A stretch of DNA of 64,000 nucleotides from Parapedobacter pyrenivorans (GTDB lineage Bacteria > Bacteroidota > Bacteroidia > Sphingobacteriales > Sphingobacteriaceae), in the NCBI RefSeq assembly GCF_014636865.1, contig NZ_BMER01000001.1, positions 1,848,718 to 1,912,717 of the forward strand, in the 5' to 3' direction. The notes beneath the pieces were generated by a model, which saw only the letters and a program-made list of their open reading frames with translations, searched no databases and was not told the origin of the DNA. Below, piece by piece: positions 41,961 through 50,929 of this stretch. Both the position numbers and the translations under genes were made by a program. Positions within the stretch are counted from its first letter, which is position 1. Each line of letters starts with the position of its first letter.

Positions 41961-44846
41961 ATGCAGCAAGTTGATACTATACAGTCCCATGAATTGGTCT
42001 ATTCTGTCTGTGAACACCCCTATCTGGGCTACCTGATAGAACCGCATGTGGTGCAGCTCAATGCCAACGGCGGACATTCATTGACCCATCGCCGCGTTTT
42101 CAGTCATACTGCGGTCGATTATGCATCGATACTGGATGATACGGATTATAAGCTCATCAAGCTGCTGGAAGAGGTTGAGCAGACTCATATTATCAAACGT
42201 TATTACAAAAAGCAGATAAGGCCTGCGGATTTCTTTTCCAAGGTCTTTGATAAAAAGCTGTTTGAATATATCCGGCCTAAAATTGAGTTACGCTTATTAC
42301 AGGCATTGGCATTGATAGGAAGTAAGCCCTTGTTCCTGATGAGTAAAGACGGCTATGCCGCCGACCAACGGATTGAAATCGCTCCGAAACCCGCGTCTAT
42401 ATTGTTCCATTTCAGGCGTGATGAAGAAGAAACCCGCTATTTCCCCACCATCAAGTACGACGGGCAGCGTATTGAGTTTATGTATAAAGATGCACAGGTA
42501 GTCGTTAATCAACAAGCCTGGCTGCTGCTCGAAAACGTACTCTACCATTTTGATCAACCCTTGGAAGGGAAAAAGCTATCGCCTTTTTTGCAAAAGCGAT
42601 ACATCTCCGTGGCCCGGGCTACCGAACGTAAATATTTCGAAACGTTTGTACGTGGATTGATTGAGAAGCATCATGTATACGCGGAAGGTTTTGATATCGA
42701 AACCTACCAACACGATGCCATACCTGTGATTAAACTGCTCTACGTGGAAAACGGGATATCGCAATTGCAGCTGAATTTTCGTTATGGTCCCTACCTGTTC
42801 TCATCGGGTAGTGAGCATAAAGTAACGGTGAGAATGCAATATGACGAGGCTACCGACAACTATACTTTCCACCGCATCAAGCGGTCGTTAAAATGGGAAG
42901 AAAGCAGGATGCACGAGTTATTGAGTATGGGCTTGCATAGAACCAGTGCGCTCTTCAGTAATCTAGAGCCTTTACCTAATGGCGTAGAAGCCGTATCGGC
43001 AATGGATTGGCTTCGCGACAAAAATGACGAGCTTCATCGTTTGGGTTACGGTATCGTACAGGACGACCCTAATAAGCGATTTTTCTTTGGCCGGACTGAA
43101 CTCGACCTTTCCGTCAAGGAAACCAACGATTGGTTTGATGTAGAGGCCATAGCACGTTTTGGAAGCTATGAGATTCCGTTTGCCCAATTGCGCAATCATA
43201 TTCTTAGTAATATCAAAGAATTTGTATTACCAAACGGCGAGGTGGCTGTGATACCTGAAGAATGGTTTGCGCGGTATAACCACCTTTTTCAACTATCGGA
43301 AGATAAAAAAAGCATCCGGCTAAGCAAGTACCATATTGGATTGCTCAACGATATCTCTGAACACGCTGCCTTGACGATGGATCGTAAAGTGGAACGGCTG
43401 GCCGGCTTTGATGCCATCGAGGAGGTATCAAAACCGAAGCGGTTTTCGGGCTCGCTGCGCCCATACCAACAAGCTGGCTATAATTGGTTCCACTTTTTGC
43501 AGAAATATCGGTTCGGTGGTTGCCTGGCAGATGATATGGGCCTCGGCAAAACCATTCAGACATTAGCGCTACTCCAAAAGCAAAAGGAAGTAGGGCCTCC
43601 GGATGACGAAACGTTGGCATCGCTCATTGTCATGCCCACATCACTGGTGTACAATTGGCAAAACGAAGCAGAGAAATTCGCACCCGACCTACGTTTATTG
43701 ATCCATACGGGGGTCGCGAGGTCAAAAGATCCCGCGGTCTTTGCAGACTATGACCTGGTGATCACCACCTACGGTATCGTACGTAGCGATGAGGATTTAT
43801 TGGGAGGGTTTTACTTTAATTATATTATCCTCGATGAGAGCCAGACCATCAAGAACCCAACATCGAAGTCATTCAAGGCTGTAAAAGGGCTTAAAAGTAA
43901 GCACCGGTTGGTGCTGAGCGGTACACCCGTCGAAAACTCCGTAGCGGACTTATGGGCGCAGATGGCTTTTCTGAATCCGGGATTGTTGGGCAGTTACCAT
44001 TATTTCCAGCAAGAATTTGTACAACCCATTGAAAAGAAAAAGGATGAGGAGAAGGCGAGGAGGTTGCAGGCCATGATCAAACCATTCGTACTTCGGCGAA
44101 CCAAGAATCAGGTGGCCACCGAACTCCCGCCCAAATCGGAACAACTATTTTACTGCACGATGGGCGAGGAGCAAGCCGAACGCTACGAGCGGGTAAAATC
44201 CGAATACCGGAATGCCATATTGGAGAATCTCGGCGACGAGAGAGCCAAAACACCGCAGATTGCCTTGTTGCAAGGACTCACGAAGCTCCGCCAGTTGGCG
44301 AATCATCCCCGGATGGTAGATAGTACCTTCGAGGGGGAATCGGGCAAATTCGAGAGCGTGATCCATACGCTCGAAAATGTGCTGCAACGGGGCAATAAAG
44401 TGCTGGTCTTTTCACAATTTGTCAAACAACTGGTCATTTTCAAGCAGTATTTCGACAGGCATAATATCGGATATGCCTACCTGGACGGCGCCACCAAAAA
44501 CCGTGATGAGGTGGTCAAGCAATTCCGGGAGGATGAGGATACCCGGCTATTTCTGATATCCATTAAGGCCGGCGGTGTTGGACTTAATTTGGTCGAGGCG
44601 GATTATGTGTTTATCCTTGATCCTTGGTGGAATCCGGCAGTAGAACAGCAGGCTATTGACCGCACGCACCGTATTGGACAGACCCGAAATGTCTTTATCT
44701 ATAAATTCATTACCAAGGATACCGTAGAGGAGAAGATACTAGCGTTGCAGAACCGCAAGAAAACCATTGCCGATACGCTTATCACCACAGAGGAGAGTTT
44801 TATCAAGTCGCTCTCACAAGATGATATTAAGGAGTTACTTGGTTAA
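41961..44846 (+). CDS. SNF2-family DEAD/DEAH-box helicase
   Basis: A 961-residue Swi2/Snf2-family ATPase that translocates on double-stranded DNA. About 470 N-terminal residues lack a recognised catalytic domain and resemble the SNF2-associated N-terminal region of bacterial homologues. The motor then has motif I DDMGLGKT near 521, motif II DESQ near 624, and the C-terminal lobe LVFSQFVKQ and LDPWWNPAVEQQAIDRTHRIGQ. The role in bacteria is uncertain; RapA-like RNA polymerase recycling or nucleoid remodelling are possibilities. Its last 20 bases overlap the 3' end of the convergent gltX. Confidence 0.92.
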   Translation: MQQVDTIQSHELVYSVCEHPYLGYLIEPHVVQLNANGGHSLTHRRVFSHTAVDYASILDDTDYKLIKLLEEVEQTHIIKRYYKKQIRPADFFSKVFDKKLFEYIRPKIELRLLQALALIGSKPLFLMSKDGYAADQRIEIAPKPASILFHFRRDEEETRYFPTIKYDGQRIEFMYKDAQVVVNQQAWLLLENVLYHFDQPLEGKKLSPFLQKRYISVARATERKYFETFVRGLIEKHHVYAEGFDIETYQHDAIPVIKLLYVENGISQLQLNFRYGPYLFSSGSEHKVTVRMQYDEATDNYTFHRIKRSLKWEESRMHELLSMGLHRTSALFSNLEPLPNGVEAVSAMDWLRDKNDELHRLGYGIVQDDPNKRFFFGRTELDLSVKETNDWFDVEAIARFGSYEIPFAQLRNHILSNIKEFVLPNGEVAVIPEEWFARYNHLFQLSEDKKSIRLSKYHIGLLNDISEHAALTMDRKVERLAGFDAIEEVSKPKRFSGSLRPYQQAGYNWFHFLQKYRFGGCLADDMGLGKTIQTLALLQKQKEVGPPDDETLASLIVMPTSLVYNWQNEAEKFAPDLRLLIHTGVARSKDPAVFADYDLVITTYGIVRSDEDLLGGFYFNYIILDESQTIKNPTSKSFKAVKGLKSKHRLVLSGTPVENSVADLWAQMAFLNPGLLGSYHYFQQEFVQPIEKKKDEEKARRLQAMIKPFVLRRTKNQVATELPPKSEQLFYCTMGEEQAERYERVKSEYRNAILENLGDERAKTPQIALLQGLTKLRQLANHPRMVDSTFEGESGKFESVIHTLENVLQRGNKVLVFSQFVKQLVIFKQYFDRHNIGYAYLDGATKNRDEVVKQFREDEDTRLFLISIKAGGVGLNLVEADYVFILDPWWNPAVEQQAIDRTHRIGQTRNVFIYKFITKDTVEEKILALQNRKKTIADTLITTEESFIKSLSQDDIKELLG

Positions 44847-46359
44847 ATACCTCCAGTGCGCCCTTCATCCGTGCCACGGTTTCGTCACGACCCAATAGCG
44901 TAGCGATATCGAATACATGTGGACCGAATTTGCCACCAACCAGCATGATGCGGAAAGGCAACATCAATTCGCCGATCTTCATGCCGGAAGCCTGGATGGC
45001 CAATTTGTAGAAATCTTCGAGTTCGGCACCGTGCCATGGTTCGAAAGTCTCAAGCCTTGTAATAATGTCTGAAAAGAAAGCGGCTTTTTCACCATTCCAT
45101 TTAGGTTGGACAGCCTGCAGGTCATAGTTTTCGGGGCGTTTGAAGAAAAATACCGCTTGTTCCCAGAAATCGGGAATGAAGGTGAGGCGTTCTTTAATCA
45201 GACCCAGTACATCCGTGAGGTACTTTTCGTCTATACCGTGAATACCCTTGCCTATCAATAGGCTATAGAGCTGCGGGATCAGCGTGGTGTCAGCGCTCCG
45301 CTTTATCCATTCATGGTTAAACCATTTCGCTTTCTCGTAATCGAATTTCGCACCCGCCTTGCTGATTCGCTCCACCGAAAATTTTTGCACCAGTTCGTCG
45401 AGGCCGAAGAGCTCTTGATCGGTGCCATCATTCCAACCCAGTAAGACAAGCATGTTGACGAATGCCTCCGGAAGGAAGCCCATTTCGCGAAAGCCTTTGG
45501 TGATTGTACCAGTCTCGGAATCCTGCCAATTCATCGCGTAAACCGGAAATCCAAGACGGTCGCCATCTCGTTTGCTCAATTTGCCATGACCATCGGGTTT
45601 AAGGATGAGTGGAAGGTGTGCCCATTGCGGCATGGTATCACGCCAACCGAGGTACTCCCACAGGAGAATATGTACCGGCGCAGATGGTAGCCACTCCTCC
45701 CCGCGAAAGACGTGGCTAATAGCCATATGGTGGTCGTCTACCACCACCGCAAGGTGGTATGTGGGCATGCCATCGGCTTTCAACAAAACCTTATCGTCTA
45801 TCAATGACGATTCGAAACTCACTATCCCGCGAATCATATCGTCAAAATGGATGGTCTCGCCCTCGGGCATCTTGATGCGAATAACGTGGGGGTGGCCCGA
45901 CGCCAAAAGCTGTTGGGTCTCGGCAGCGGTCAGGTTGAGGGAGTTGCGTAATTGCAACCGGTTTTCATAGCTGTACCTGAAATTCGGGTGTAGCTTACGT
46001 TGTGCTTCCAGGTCTTCGGTGGTATCGAAAGCATAGTAGGCATAACCATCTGCAACAAGCTGTTCTGCATAGGTGCGGTAGCTTGCCTTACGCTCACTTT
46101 GGCGGTAGGGGCCATAATCACCACCATGCGAGGGGCTTTCATCGGGCTGTATGCCACACCACCTAAGACAGTCTTGGATGTATTCTTCTGCGCCAGCAAC
46201 AAAGCGAGTCTGATCGGTATCCTCAATTCTAAGTACAAATGTGCCGCTGTGTTGTTTGGCAAACAAGTAATTGAACAATGCCGTGCGCACGCCACCCAAG
46301 TGCAACCCGCCGGTGGGACTTGGTGCGAAACGCACCCTTACCTTCCTGTCTTGATCCAT
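44827..46359 (-). CDS. gltX: Glutamyl-tRNA synthetase
   Basis: A 510-residue class I synthetase that charges tRNA-Glu. The HIGH motif is HLGG at residues 20-23 and the KMSKS motif is KLSK starting at Lys260. The anticodon-binding domain follows and is complete. Whether it also mischarges tRNA-Gln cannot be judged from the sequence. The 3' end overlaps the convergent SNF2 gene by 20 bases. A perfect -7 box ends only 4 bases before the ATG, so the mRNA should be essentially leaderless. Confidence 0.97.
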   Translation of the reverse strand: MDQDRKVRVRFAPSPTGGLHLGGVRTALFNYLFAKQHSGTFVLRIEDTDQTRFVAGAEEYIQDCLRWCGIQPDESPSHGGDYGPYRQSERKASYRTYAEQLVADGYAYYAFDTTEDLEAQRKLHPNFRYSYENRLQLRNSLNLTAAETQQLLASGHPHVIRIKMPEGETIHFDDMIRGIVSFESSLIDDKVLLKADGMPTYHLAVVVDDHHMAISHVFRGEEWLPSAPVHILLWEYLGWRDTMPQWAHLPLILKPDGHGKLSKRDGDRLGFPVYAMNWQDSETGTITKGFREMGFLPEAFVNMLVLLGWNDGTDQELFGLDELVQKFSVERISKAGAKFDYEKAKWFNHEWIKRSADTTLIPQLYSLLIGKGIHGIDEKYLTDVLGLIKERLTFIPDFWEQAVFFFKRPENYDLQAVQPKWNGEKAAFFSDIITRLETFEPWHGAELEDFYKLAIQASGMKIGELMLPFRIMLVGGKFGPHVFDIATLLGRDETVARMKGALEVFNQVTP

Positions 46360-46363
46360 GGCG

Positions 46364-46371
46364 CAAACTTA
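46364..46371 (-). promoter_or_regulatory. -7 box TAAGTTTG of gltX
   Basis: Perfect TAnnTTTG on the minus strand whose last base is 5 bases from the first base of the ATG, implying transcription starts at or next to the start codon. Confidence 0.65.
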
Positions 46372-46515
46372 GATAAATTTATCAAAATCTGTCGGTCTCT
46401 CAGCGATCTTTGACGGGCTTTTTACATCGGAAATATAAAATATACACCTACCCAAACCACCATTCAAGGAGAATTATGTATTTTGCCGGAAAATCAGTAG
46501 GCGTCGACATTGTAG

Positions 46516-47736
46516 ATGAATCCTTATCAGTATAACCAGCAGCGATGGAAATTTGCATTGCTGATATTTGCGGCGCTCATCGCGGCGGCATCGTTGCTCT
46601 ATACCAATTACCTGGTCCGGAATCTTTCGAAATCCGAGCGGACTAAGGCAGAGGTTTGGGCAATGAGCACACGGAGTATCATTACCATGCCTGATGTGGA
46701 TGATGAGATGATTACTTTCATTTACGCTGTCCGTGACAGCCTTGCGTTGCCCGCCATTATTGCTGACGCCCGGGATAGCATCATCTATTGGCGTGATCTG
46801 GATTCCACCAAAACCAATATTTTTGAAGAAGATGGTGATGAAAATCTACAATATGACCCGGCATACTTCAATCGGCAGCTGGCCATCATGAAAAAAAGCC
46901 ATCCGCCTATTGTTATCGACATTCCAAATGGGACCCGATGGTTTGTCTATTACAAAGATTCCCTGTTGTTGAATCAGTTGCGATTTTTTCCTTACGTACA
47001 ACTCACATTGATCGCGATTTTCCTGGGCATCGCATACACCGTATTCAATTCCATTCGCAAGTCGGAGCAAAACCTGGTGTGGGTGGGTATGGCCAAGGAG
47101 GCGGCACATCAATTGGGCACGCCAATATCTTCGCTCATGGCCTGGCTGGAACTGGTCCGGGCGAAGTTCGATGCCGAAAACGACCCATTGCTCATCGAAA
47201 TGGAAAGTGATGTAAAGCGCTTGGAGGTCGTTGCAGATCGCTTTTCAAAAATTGGCTCAACACCGGTGCTGAAAAGCCAAGCCGTGTATAAGGTGGTGGT
47301 CGATTTCGTTAATTATTTCAAGGTGAGGACGAGCGACAAGATTGTGTTTAACGTATCCGGTGAAACCAAGGTACAGGCCATGCTCAATGTGCCGTTGTTC
47401 GATTGGGTGCTTGAAAATTTATTGAAAAACGCGGCAAATGCCATCGAGTCAGCGGGTAGGATAGATATCGTTATCTCAGAAAACATTGCGAAAGAGCAAA
47501 TTTTTATCGATATTAGCGATACGGGAAAAGGAATACCGCGGGCCAAGTTTGAAGCTGTTTTCCAACCAGGATTCACCACCAGAAAACGTGGTTGGGGTTT
47601 GGGGTTGAGCCTTACCAAGCGGATGATCGAATACCACAAAGGGCAGATTTTTGTGAAAGAGTCGGAAATTGACAAAGGAACCACATTTAGAATTATATTA
47701 CCAAGTAGCCAAACGTATGAACCCGCTCAAATCTGA
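46516..47736 (+). CDS. Sensor histidine kinase
   Basis: A 406-residue membrane kinase. TM1 lies at about residues 12-34 and TM2 at about 158-182, enclosing a periplasmic sensor loop of about 120 residues without recognised domain. The dimerisation helix holds the phospho-acceptor His198 in EAAHQLGTPISS. The HATPase_c part shows the N box ENLLKNAANAI, the G1 box DTGKGIP and the G2 box RGWGLGLSL. No response regulator gene is adjacent, so it is an orphan kinase here. A TATTTTG-like sequence occurs about 40 bases before the gene. The DinB-like gene overlaps its end by 20 bases. Confidence 0.92.
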   Translation: MNPYQYNQQRWKFALLIFAALIAAASLLYTNYLVRNLSKSERTKAEVWAMSTRSIITMPDVDDEMITFIYAVRDSLALPAIIADARDSIIYWRDLDSTKTNIFEEDGDENLQYDPAYFNRQLAIMKKSHPPIVIDIPNGTRWFVYYKDSLLLNQLRFFPYVQLTLIAIFLGIAYTVFNSIRKSEQNLVWVGMAKEAAHQLGTPISSLMAWLELVRAKFDAENDPLLIEMESDVKRLEVVADRFSKIGSTPVLKSQAVYKVVVDFVNYFKVRTSDKIVFNVSGETKVQAMLNVPLFDWVLENLLKNAANAIESAGRIDIVISENIAKEQIFIDISDTGKGIPRAKFEAVFQPGFTTRKRGWGLGLSLTKRMIEYHKGQIFVKESEIDKGTTFRIILPSSQTYEPAQI

Positions 47737-48229
47737 CGACTATCCAGTAATTTATTCCGCCTATGTTGAAACCATCACGGGAGACGTGACGGAATTGCTC
47801 GAAGAGCAAATTTTAACATTCCCGGAATTTCTGAAACATATCCCTCCCGGCAAATCGGAATACGCCTACGCCGAAGGCAAATGGACAATTAAGGAGGTGG
47901 TAGGCCACGTCATTGATACCGAACGTGTCATGGCTTACCGGGCCTTACGCTTTGCACGTAATGATACCAAAGAACTGATTGGTTTCGAGCCCGAAGACTT
48001 CGTTGCCAATGCACGTTTCAATGAGCGGTCATTGGAGAGTTTTGCCGAGGAGTTTGTATTGGTACGAAAATCGAACCTGCTACTTTTCAAATACCTCAAT
48101 GACCATGAACTATCCCGCAAAGGGATTGCGTCCGAGCGGTTGATTAGTGTGCGGGCTTTTATGTACATCATCGCTGGTCACCTCAATCACCACCGGAATA
48201 TCATCCGGGAGCGGTACCTGGGAGAGTGA
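47717..48229 (+). CDS. DinB-family (DfsB-like) metal-dependent hydrolase-fold protein
   Basis: A 170-residue four-helix-bundle protein of the DinB superfamily. The three metal-binding His are expected in the VVGHVIDTERV segment near 60 and AGHLNHHRNIIRERY near 150-160. The function is unknown; some members are thiol-dependent transferases (bacillithiol or mycothiol S-transferases). I choose the ATG at 47717 (MNPLKSDDYP); an in-frame start at 47669 would overlap the kinase gene by 68 bases and adds residues unlike the family. The real overlap is then 20 bases, with likely translational coupling. Confidence 0.85.
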   Translation: MNPLKSDDYPVIYSAYVETITGDVTELLEEQILTFPEFLKHIPPGKSEYAYAEGKWTIKEVVGHVIDTERVMAYRALRFARNDTKELIGFEPEDFVANARFNERSLESFAEEFVLVRKSNLLLFKYLNDHELSRKGIASERLISVRAFMYIIAGHLNHHRNIIRERYLGE

Positions 48230-48371
48230 TCGGTGATTTGTGATGAGCAAGCGGTTGGTCTTTGATGAAGAAATAAAAAAAATGGAGCATAAAAAAACCT
48301 TTTTAATTCCATTTTGTAGTTATGGTATCTACGAAACCATTTCCATGGTTTTTATGATACGGTTTAGGTGT

Positions 48372-48412
48372 AGGAAATGCCCCGTCTTATTCGGGGCGTT
48401 TCCTATTTTTTT
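48372..48412 (+). terminator. Rho-independent terminator after the kinase-DinB pair
   Basis: A 12-base stem AGGAAATGCCCC / GGGGCGTTTCCT (one G-T pair) with a 9-base loop, followed by seven T. It lies 143 bases after the DinB-like stop. Confidence 0.85.
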
Positions 48413-48513
48413 GAATTAACCGACGACCGTCCCATGACCACCGTTCGCCACGCACTAAAAAGAAAACAACCGTTTGCATAATCTTTTTTGTTTCAATTGT
48501 TAATTTTATTTTA

Positions 48514-48521
48514 TAGTCTTG
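48514..48521 (+). promoter_or_regulatory. -7-like box TAGTCTTG of the sugar transporter gene
   Basis: One mismatch to TAnnTTTG, with TTTG at 48487-48490 as a possible -33 element, 28 bases upstream of the ATG at 48549. Confidence 0.4.
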
Positions 48522-48548
48522 CAATAAAACAACAACTACTGATCCAAT

Positions 48549-49823
48549 ATGAACGTAAATTCCAACACTCCTAAGTCCACAATGGGTCCCATGGTAATCA
48601 TCGGAGCCCTTTTTTTTATTTTTGGTTTCGTCACTTGGTTAAATTCGGTGCTGATACCCTATTTGAAGATTGCCTGTGAGCTCAATCATTTTCAATCCTA
48701 CTTGGTTACATTTGCCTTTTACATCGCCTATCTGCTAATGGCCCCGGTTTCCACAATTACATTGCGGTTTTTTGGGTTTAAGAACGGAATGGCCGTGGGG
48801 TTGATTGTCATGGCTGTAGGTGCGCTGTTATTTATTCCGGCGGCCATGAGCCGTACCTACTTGTTATTTCTAATCGGTTTATTTGTACAGGGTGGTGGTT
48901 TGGCAATACTGCAAACAGCCTCTAACCCTTACATCACTATTATCGGCCCGCCGGAAAGTGCCGCCCAACGTATTAGTATTATGGGCATTTGCAATAAATT
49001 TGCAGGCGGGCTGGCGCCAGTTGTATTGGGATTTTTCTTGTTGAGTGATACCGATGGACTGACCGAACGGATCGCTTCCTTATCGGCGGTTGAACGTGCA
49101 GTTGAGCTGGATGCGTTGGCGGCGAAAGTCATTGCTCCATATGTAGGGATTGTGGCGGTATTGGTTATTTTGGCATTTGTGATCTTCAAGTCGTCGTTGC
49201 CGGAGGTTGATACCGACGCGGAAGATGAAGAGGTTGCGGCTTCCAATACCGGCAAGAAGAGTATTTTTGAGTTTCCCCATGTATTGCTTGGCGTATTTAC
49301 CCTGTTTTTGTATGTCGGTGTGGAGGTTATCGCTGGCGATACGATCGTAAGCTATGCGTCTAGCCAAGGAATACCGCTTACACAAGCCAAGTTCTTTACA
49401 ACGGCAACGATGATATCGATGGTCGTTGGTTACGTGGTAGGAATCATTACGATCCCTAAGTACATTAAGCAAGAGCGCGCATTCGTTATCTGTGCGATTT
49501 TGGGATTGCTGTTTTCATTTGGGGCATTGGCCACGTCCGGTATCACGTCCGTCGCATTCATATCGTTACTCGGACTGGCAAATTCGTTAATGTGGCCCGC
49601 TATTTGGCCACTCGCGCTTGCCGGTGTAGGTCGGTTTACCAAGGCAGCCTCCTCATTGCTGATTATGGGTATTGCAGGGGGAGCCATTATTCCGTTAGCG
49701 TACGGTGCCTTGGCGGATCATTTTACGCCGCATCAAGCTTATTGGGTTACCATACCCTGTTATCTATTTATCCTTTATTACGCCGTAAGTGGTCACAAAG
49801 TAGGGAAGGCCAAATCCCGTTAA
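48549..49823 (+). CDS. Sugar MFS transporter (FucP/GlcP-like)
   Basis: A 424-residue major facilitator of the fucose/glucose/galactose:H+ symporter family. Twelve hydrophobic segments are visible. The N-terminal half carries FGFVTWLNSVLIPYLKIACEL and FYIAYLLMAPVSTI, typical for FucP-like carriers, plus QTASNPYITIIGP in TM5 with the conserved Asn-Pro. A hydrophilic loop near residues 222-240 separates the two halves. The substrate could be fucose, glucose or galactose and cannot be decided. It is a single gene, with a 20-base palindrome spanning its stop codon. Confidence 0.9.
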   Translation: MNVNSNTPKSTMGPMVIIGALFFIFGFVTWLNSVLIPYLKIACELNHFQSYLVTFAFYIAYLLMAPVSTITLRFFGFKNGMAVGLIVMAVGALLFIPAAMSRTYLLFLIGLFVQGGGLAILQTASNPYITIIGPPESAAQRISIMGICNKFAGGLAPVVLGFFLLSDTDGLTERIASLSAVERAVELDALAAKVIAPYVGIVAVLVILAFVIFKSSLPEVDTDAEDEEVAASNTGKKSIFEFPHVLLGVFTLFLYVGVEVIAGDTIVSYASSQGIPLTQAKFFTTATMISMVVGYVVGIITIPKYIKQERAFVICAILGLLFSFGALATSGITSVAFISLLGLANSLMWPAIWPLALAGVGRFTKAASSLLIMGIAGGAIIPLAYGALADHFTPHQAYWVTIPCYLFILYYAVSGHKVGKAKSR

Positions 49824-49831
49824 CGGGATTT
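49812..49831. repeat. 20-base perfect palindrome spanning the sugar transporter stop codon
   Basis: AAATCCCGTTAACGGGATTT is perfectly self-complementary and contains the TAA at 49821-49823. A second inverted repeat, TTTCCTGCACC (49841-49851) / GGTGCAGGAAA (49863-49873), follows. Neither has a T tract, so they may protect the mRNA 3' end instead of terminating transcription. Confidence 0.5.
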
Positions 49832-50000
49832 GTGCCTGATTTTCCTGCACCAATTTTACTACGGTGCAGGAAACCAGGACTTGGTGAAATAATAACCTAT
49901 TAACGCTGTGTGTATTTCATCTAGTATGCTGGAATTGTAATATTTCGGTAATGATGAGTGTTGCTTGGCGATATTTATTAAATTCGAACCTTAATAAACA

Positions 50001-50867
50001 ATGACAAGCAATATGAAGAAACCACTAGTTATTACGGCGATGATTGCCGTAGCGGTTGCCATGGGCTGGCAGCCTGCAAAAGCTCAACTGAGGTTGCCTC
50101 CGGCGAGCAGTTCGCAGACCGTTACCCAAAGTCTGGGCATCAGCACGGTGACGCTTACTTACAGCCGTCCAAATCTGAACGGTCGAAAAATATTTGGTGG
50201 GCTCGAACCCTATGACCAGGTATGGCGCACCGGAGCAAACGGGATTCCTAAGCTAACGTTTGATGGCGCCGTGACAATCGCGGGCACGAAGGTGGATGCG
50301 GGCACCTACGGGTTGCTGACCATACCGGGTACTGATAAATGGACGGTTATTTTAAGCAAAAACAGTGAGCAATGGGGTGCCTATACCTACAAGCAAGAGG
50401 AAGATTTATTCCGTTTTGAGGTAAAGCCGGAGCAGCTAGACAAACCGGTGGAGACTTTTACGATTTCTTTTTCAGATGTAAAGCCCCAAAGTGCCCGGTT
50501 GAACATCGCTTGGGAAAACACGAAAATCAGCTTCGATTTGATGGTTGATCAGGATGCGGAAATCATGGCTTCCATCGATGAAGCGATGAAGAGCGAGAAG
50601 AAACCATATTTCCAGGCGGCACAGTATTACTACAATAACGATAAAGACATCCAAAAGGCGCTTGAGTGGGCGAACGAAGCTGACCAAGCAGCGGCTAATC
50701 CGGCACCCTACATCAAGTATTGGAGGGCACGGATTCATCTGAAGGCGGGCGACAAGCGGGGGGCGATTAGAATAGCGAGACAAGGTGTTGAAATTGCCAA
50801 GCAGCAAAATAACCCCGAATACGTGAAACTGAATGGCCAAGTGATTGCCGAAGCGGCGCAGCAATAA
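50001..50867 (+). CDS. DUF2911-domain exported protein
   Basis: A 288-residue predicted periplasmic protein. A signal peptide lies at about residues 5-30, ending PAKAQ. DUF2911 covers about 30-170 (LRLPPASSSQTVTQSLG, TLTYSRPNLNGRKIFGGLEPYDQVWRTGAN). The last 100 residues are helical and TPR-like. DUF2911 is widespread in Bacteroidota and has no known function. Start 50001 is used; ATG at 50013 is also possible and would leave an intact signal peptide. A convincing -7 box is not visible. A strong hairpin lies after the stop. Confidence 0.85.
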   Translation: MTSNMKKPLVITAMIAVAVAMGWQPAKAQLRLPPASSSQTVTQSLGISTVTLTYSRPNLNGRKIFGGLEPYDQVWRTGANGIPKLTFDGAVTIAGTKVDAGTYGLLTIPGTDKWTVILSKNSEQWGAYTYKQEEDLFRFEVKPEQLDKPVETFTISFSDVKPQSARLNIAWENTKISFDLMVDQDAEIMASIDEAMKSEKKPYFQAAQYYYNNDKDIQKALEWANEADQAAANPAPYIKYWRARIHLKAGDKRGAIRIARQGVEIAKQQNNPEYVKLNGQVIAEAAQQ

Positions 50868-50886
50868 AAGACGAAGATACTATGGA

Positions 50887-50924
50887 GAATCCCTGAAAGC
50901 CCGGACCCGGGCTTTCAGGGATTC
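50887..50924. terminator. Long hairpin between the convergent DUF2911 and diadenylate cyclase genes
   Basis: A perfect 16-bp stem GAATCCCTGAAAGCCC / GGGCTTTCAGGGATTC with a 6-base loop. Only a weak T run follows on the plus strand (TTTCGTT) and none on the other, so it is terminator-like but atypical. Confidence 0.6.
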
Positions 50925-50929
50925 TTTCG

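Larger units (their letters stand above)
48230..48548. other. 319-base intergenic region before the sugar transporter gene
   Basis: It holds a weak A/T-rich hairpin AAACCAT-TTCC-ATGGTTT (48334-48351), a strong terminator (48372-48412), and a -7-like TAGTCTTG at 48514-48521. A 45-codon ORF runs through the terminator and is not credible. I see no RNA gene. Confidence 0.55.

Noticed and set aside
48282-48419. 45-codon ORF upstream of the sugar transporter
   Set aside because: It reads straight through the terminator stem and T tract, and its composition is dictated by them.
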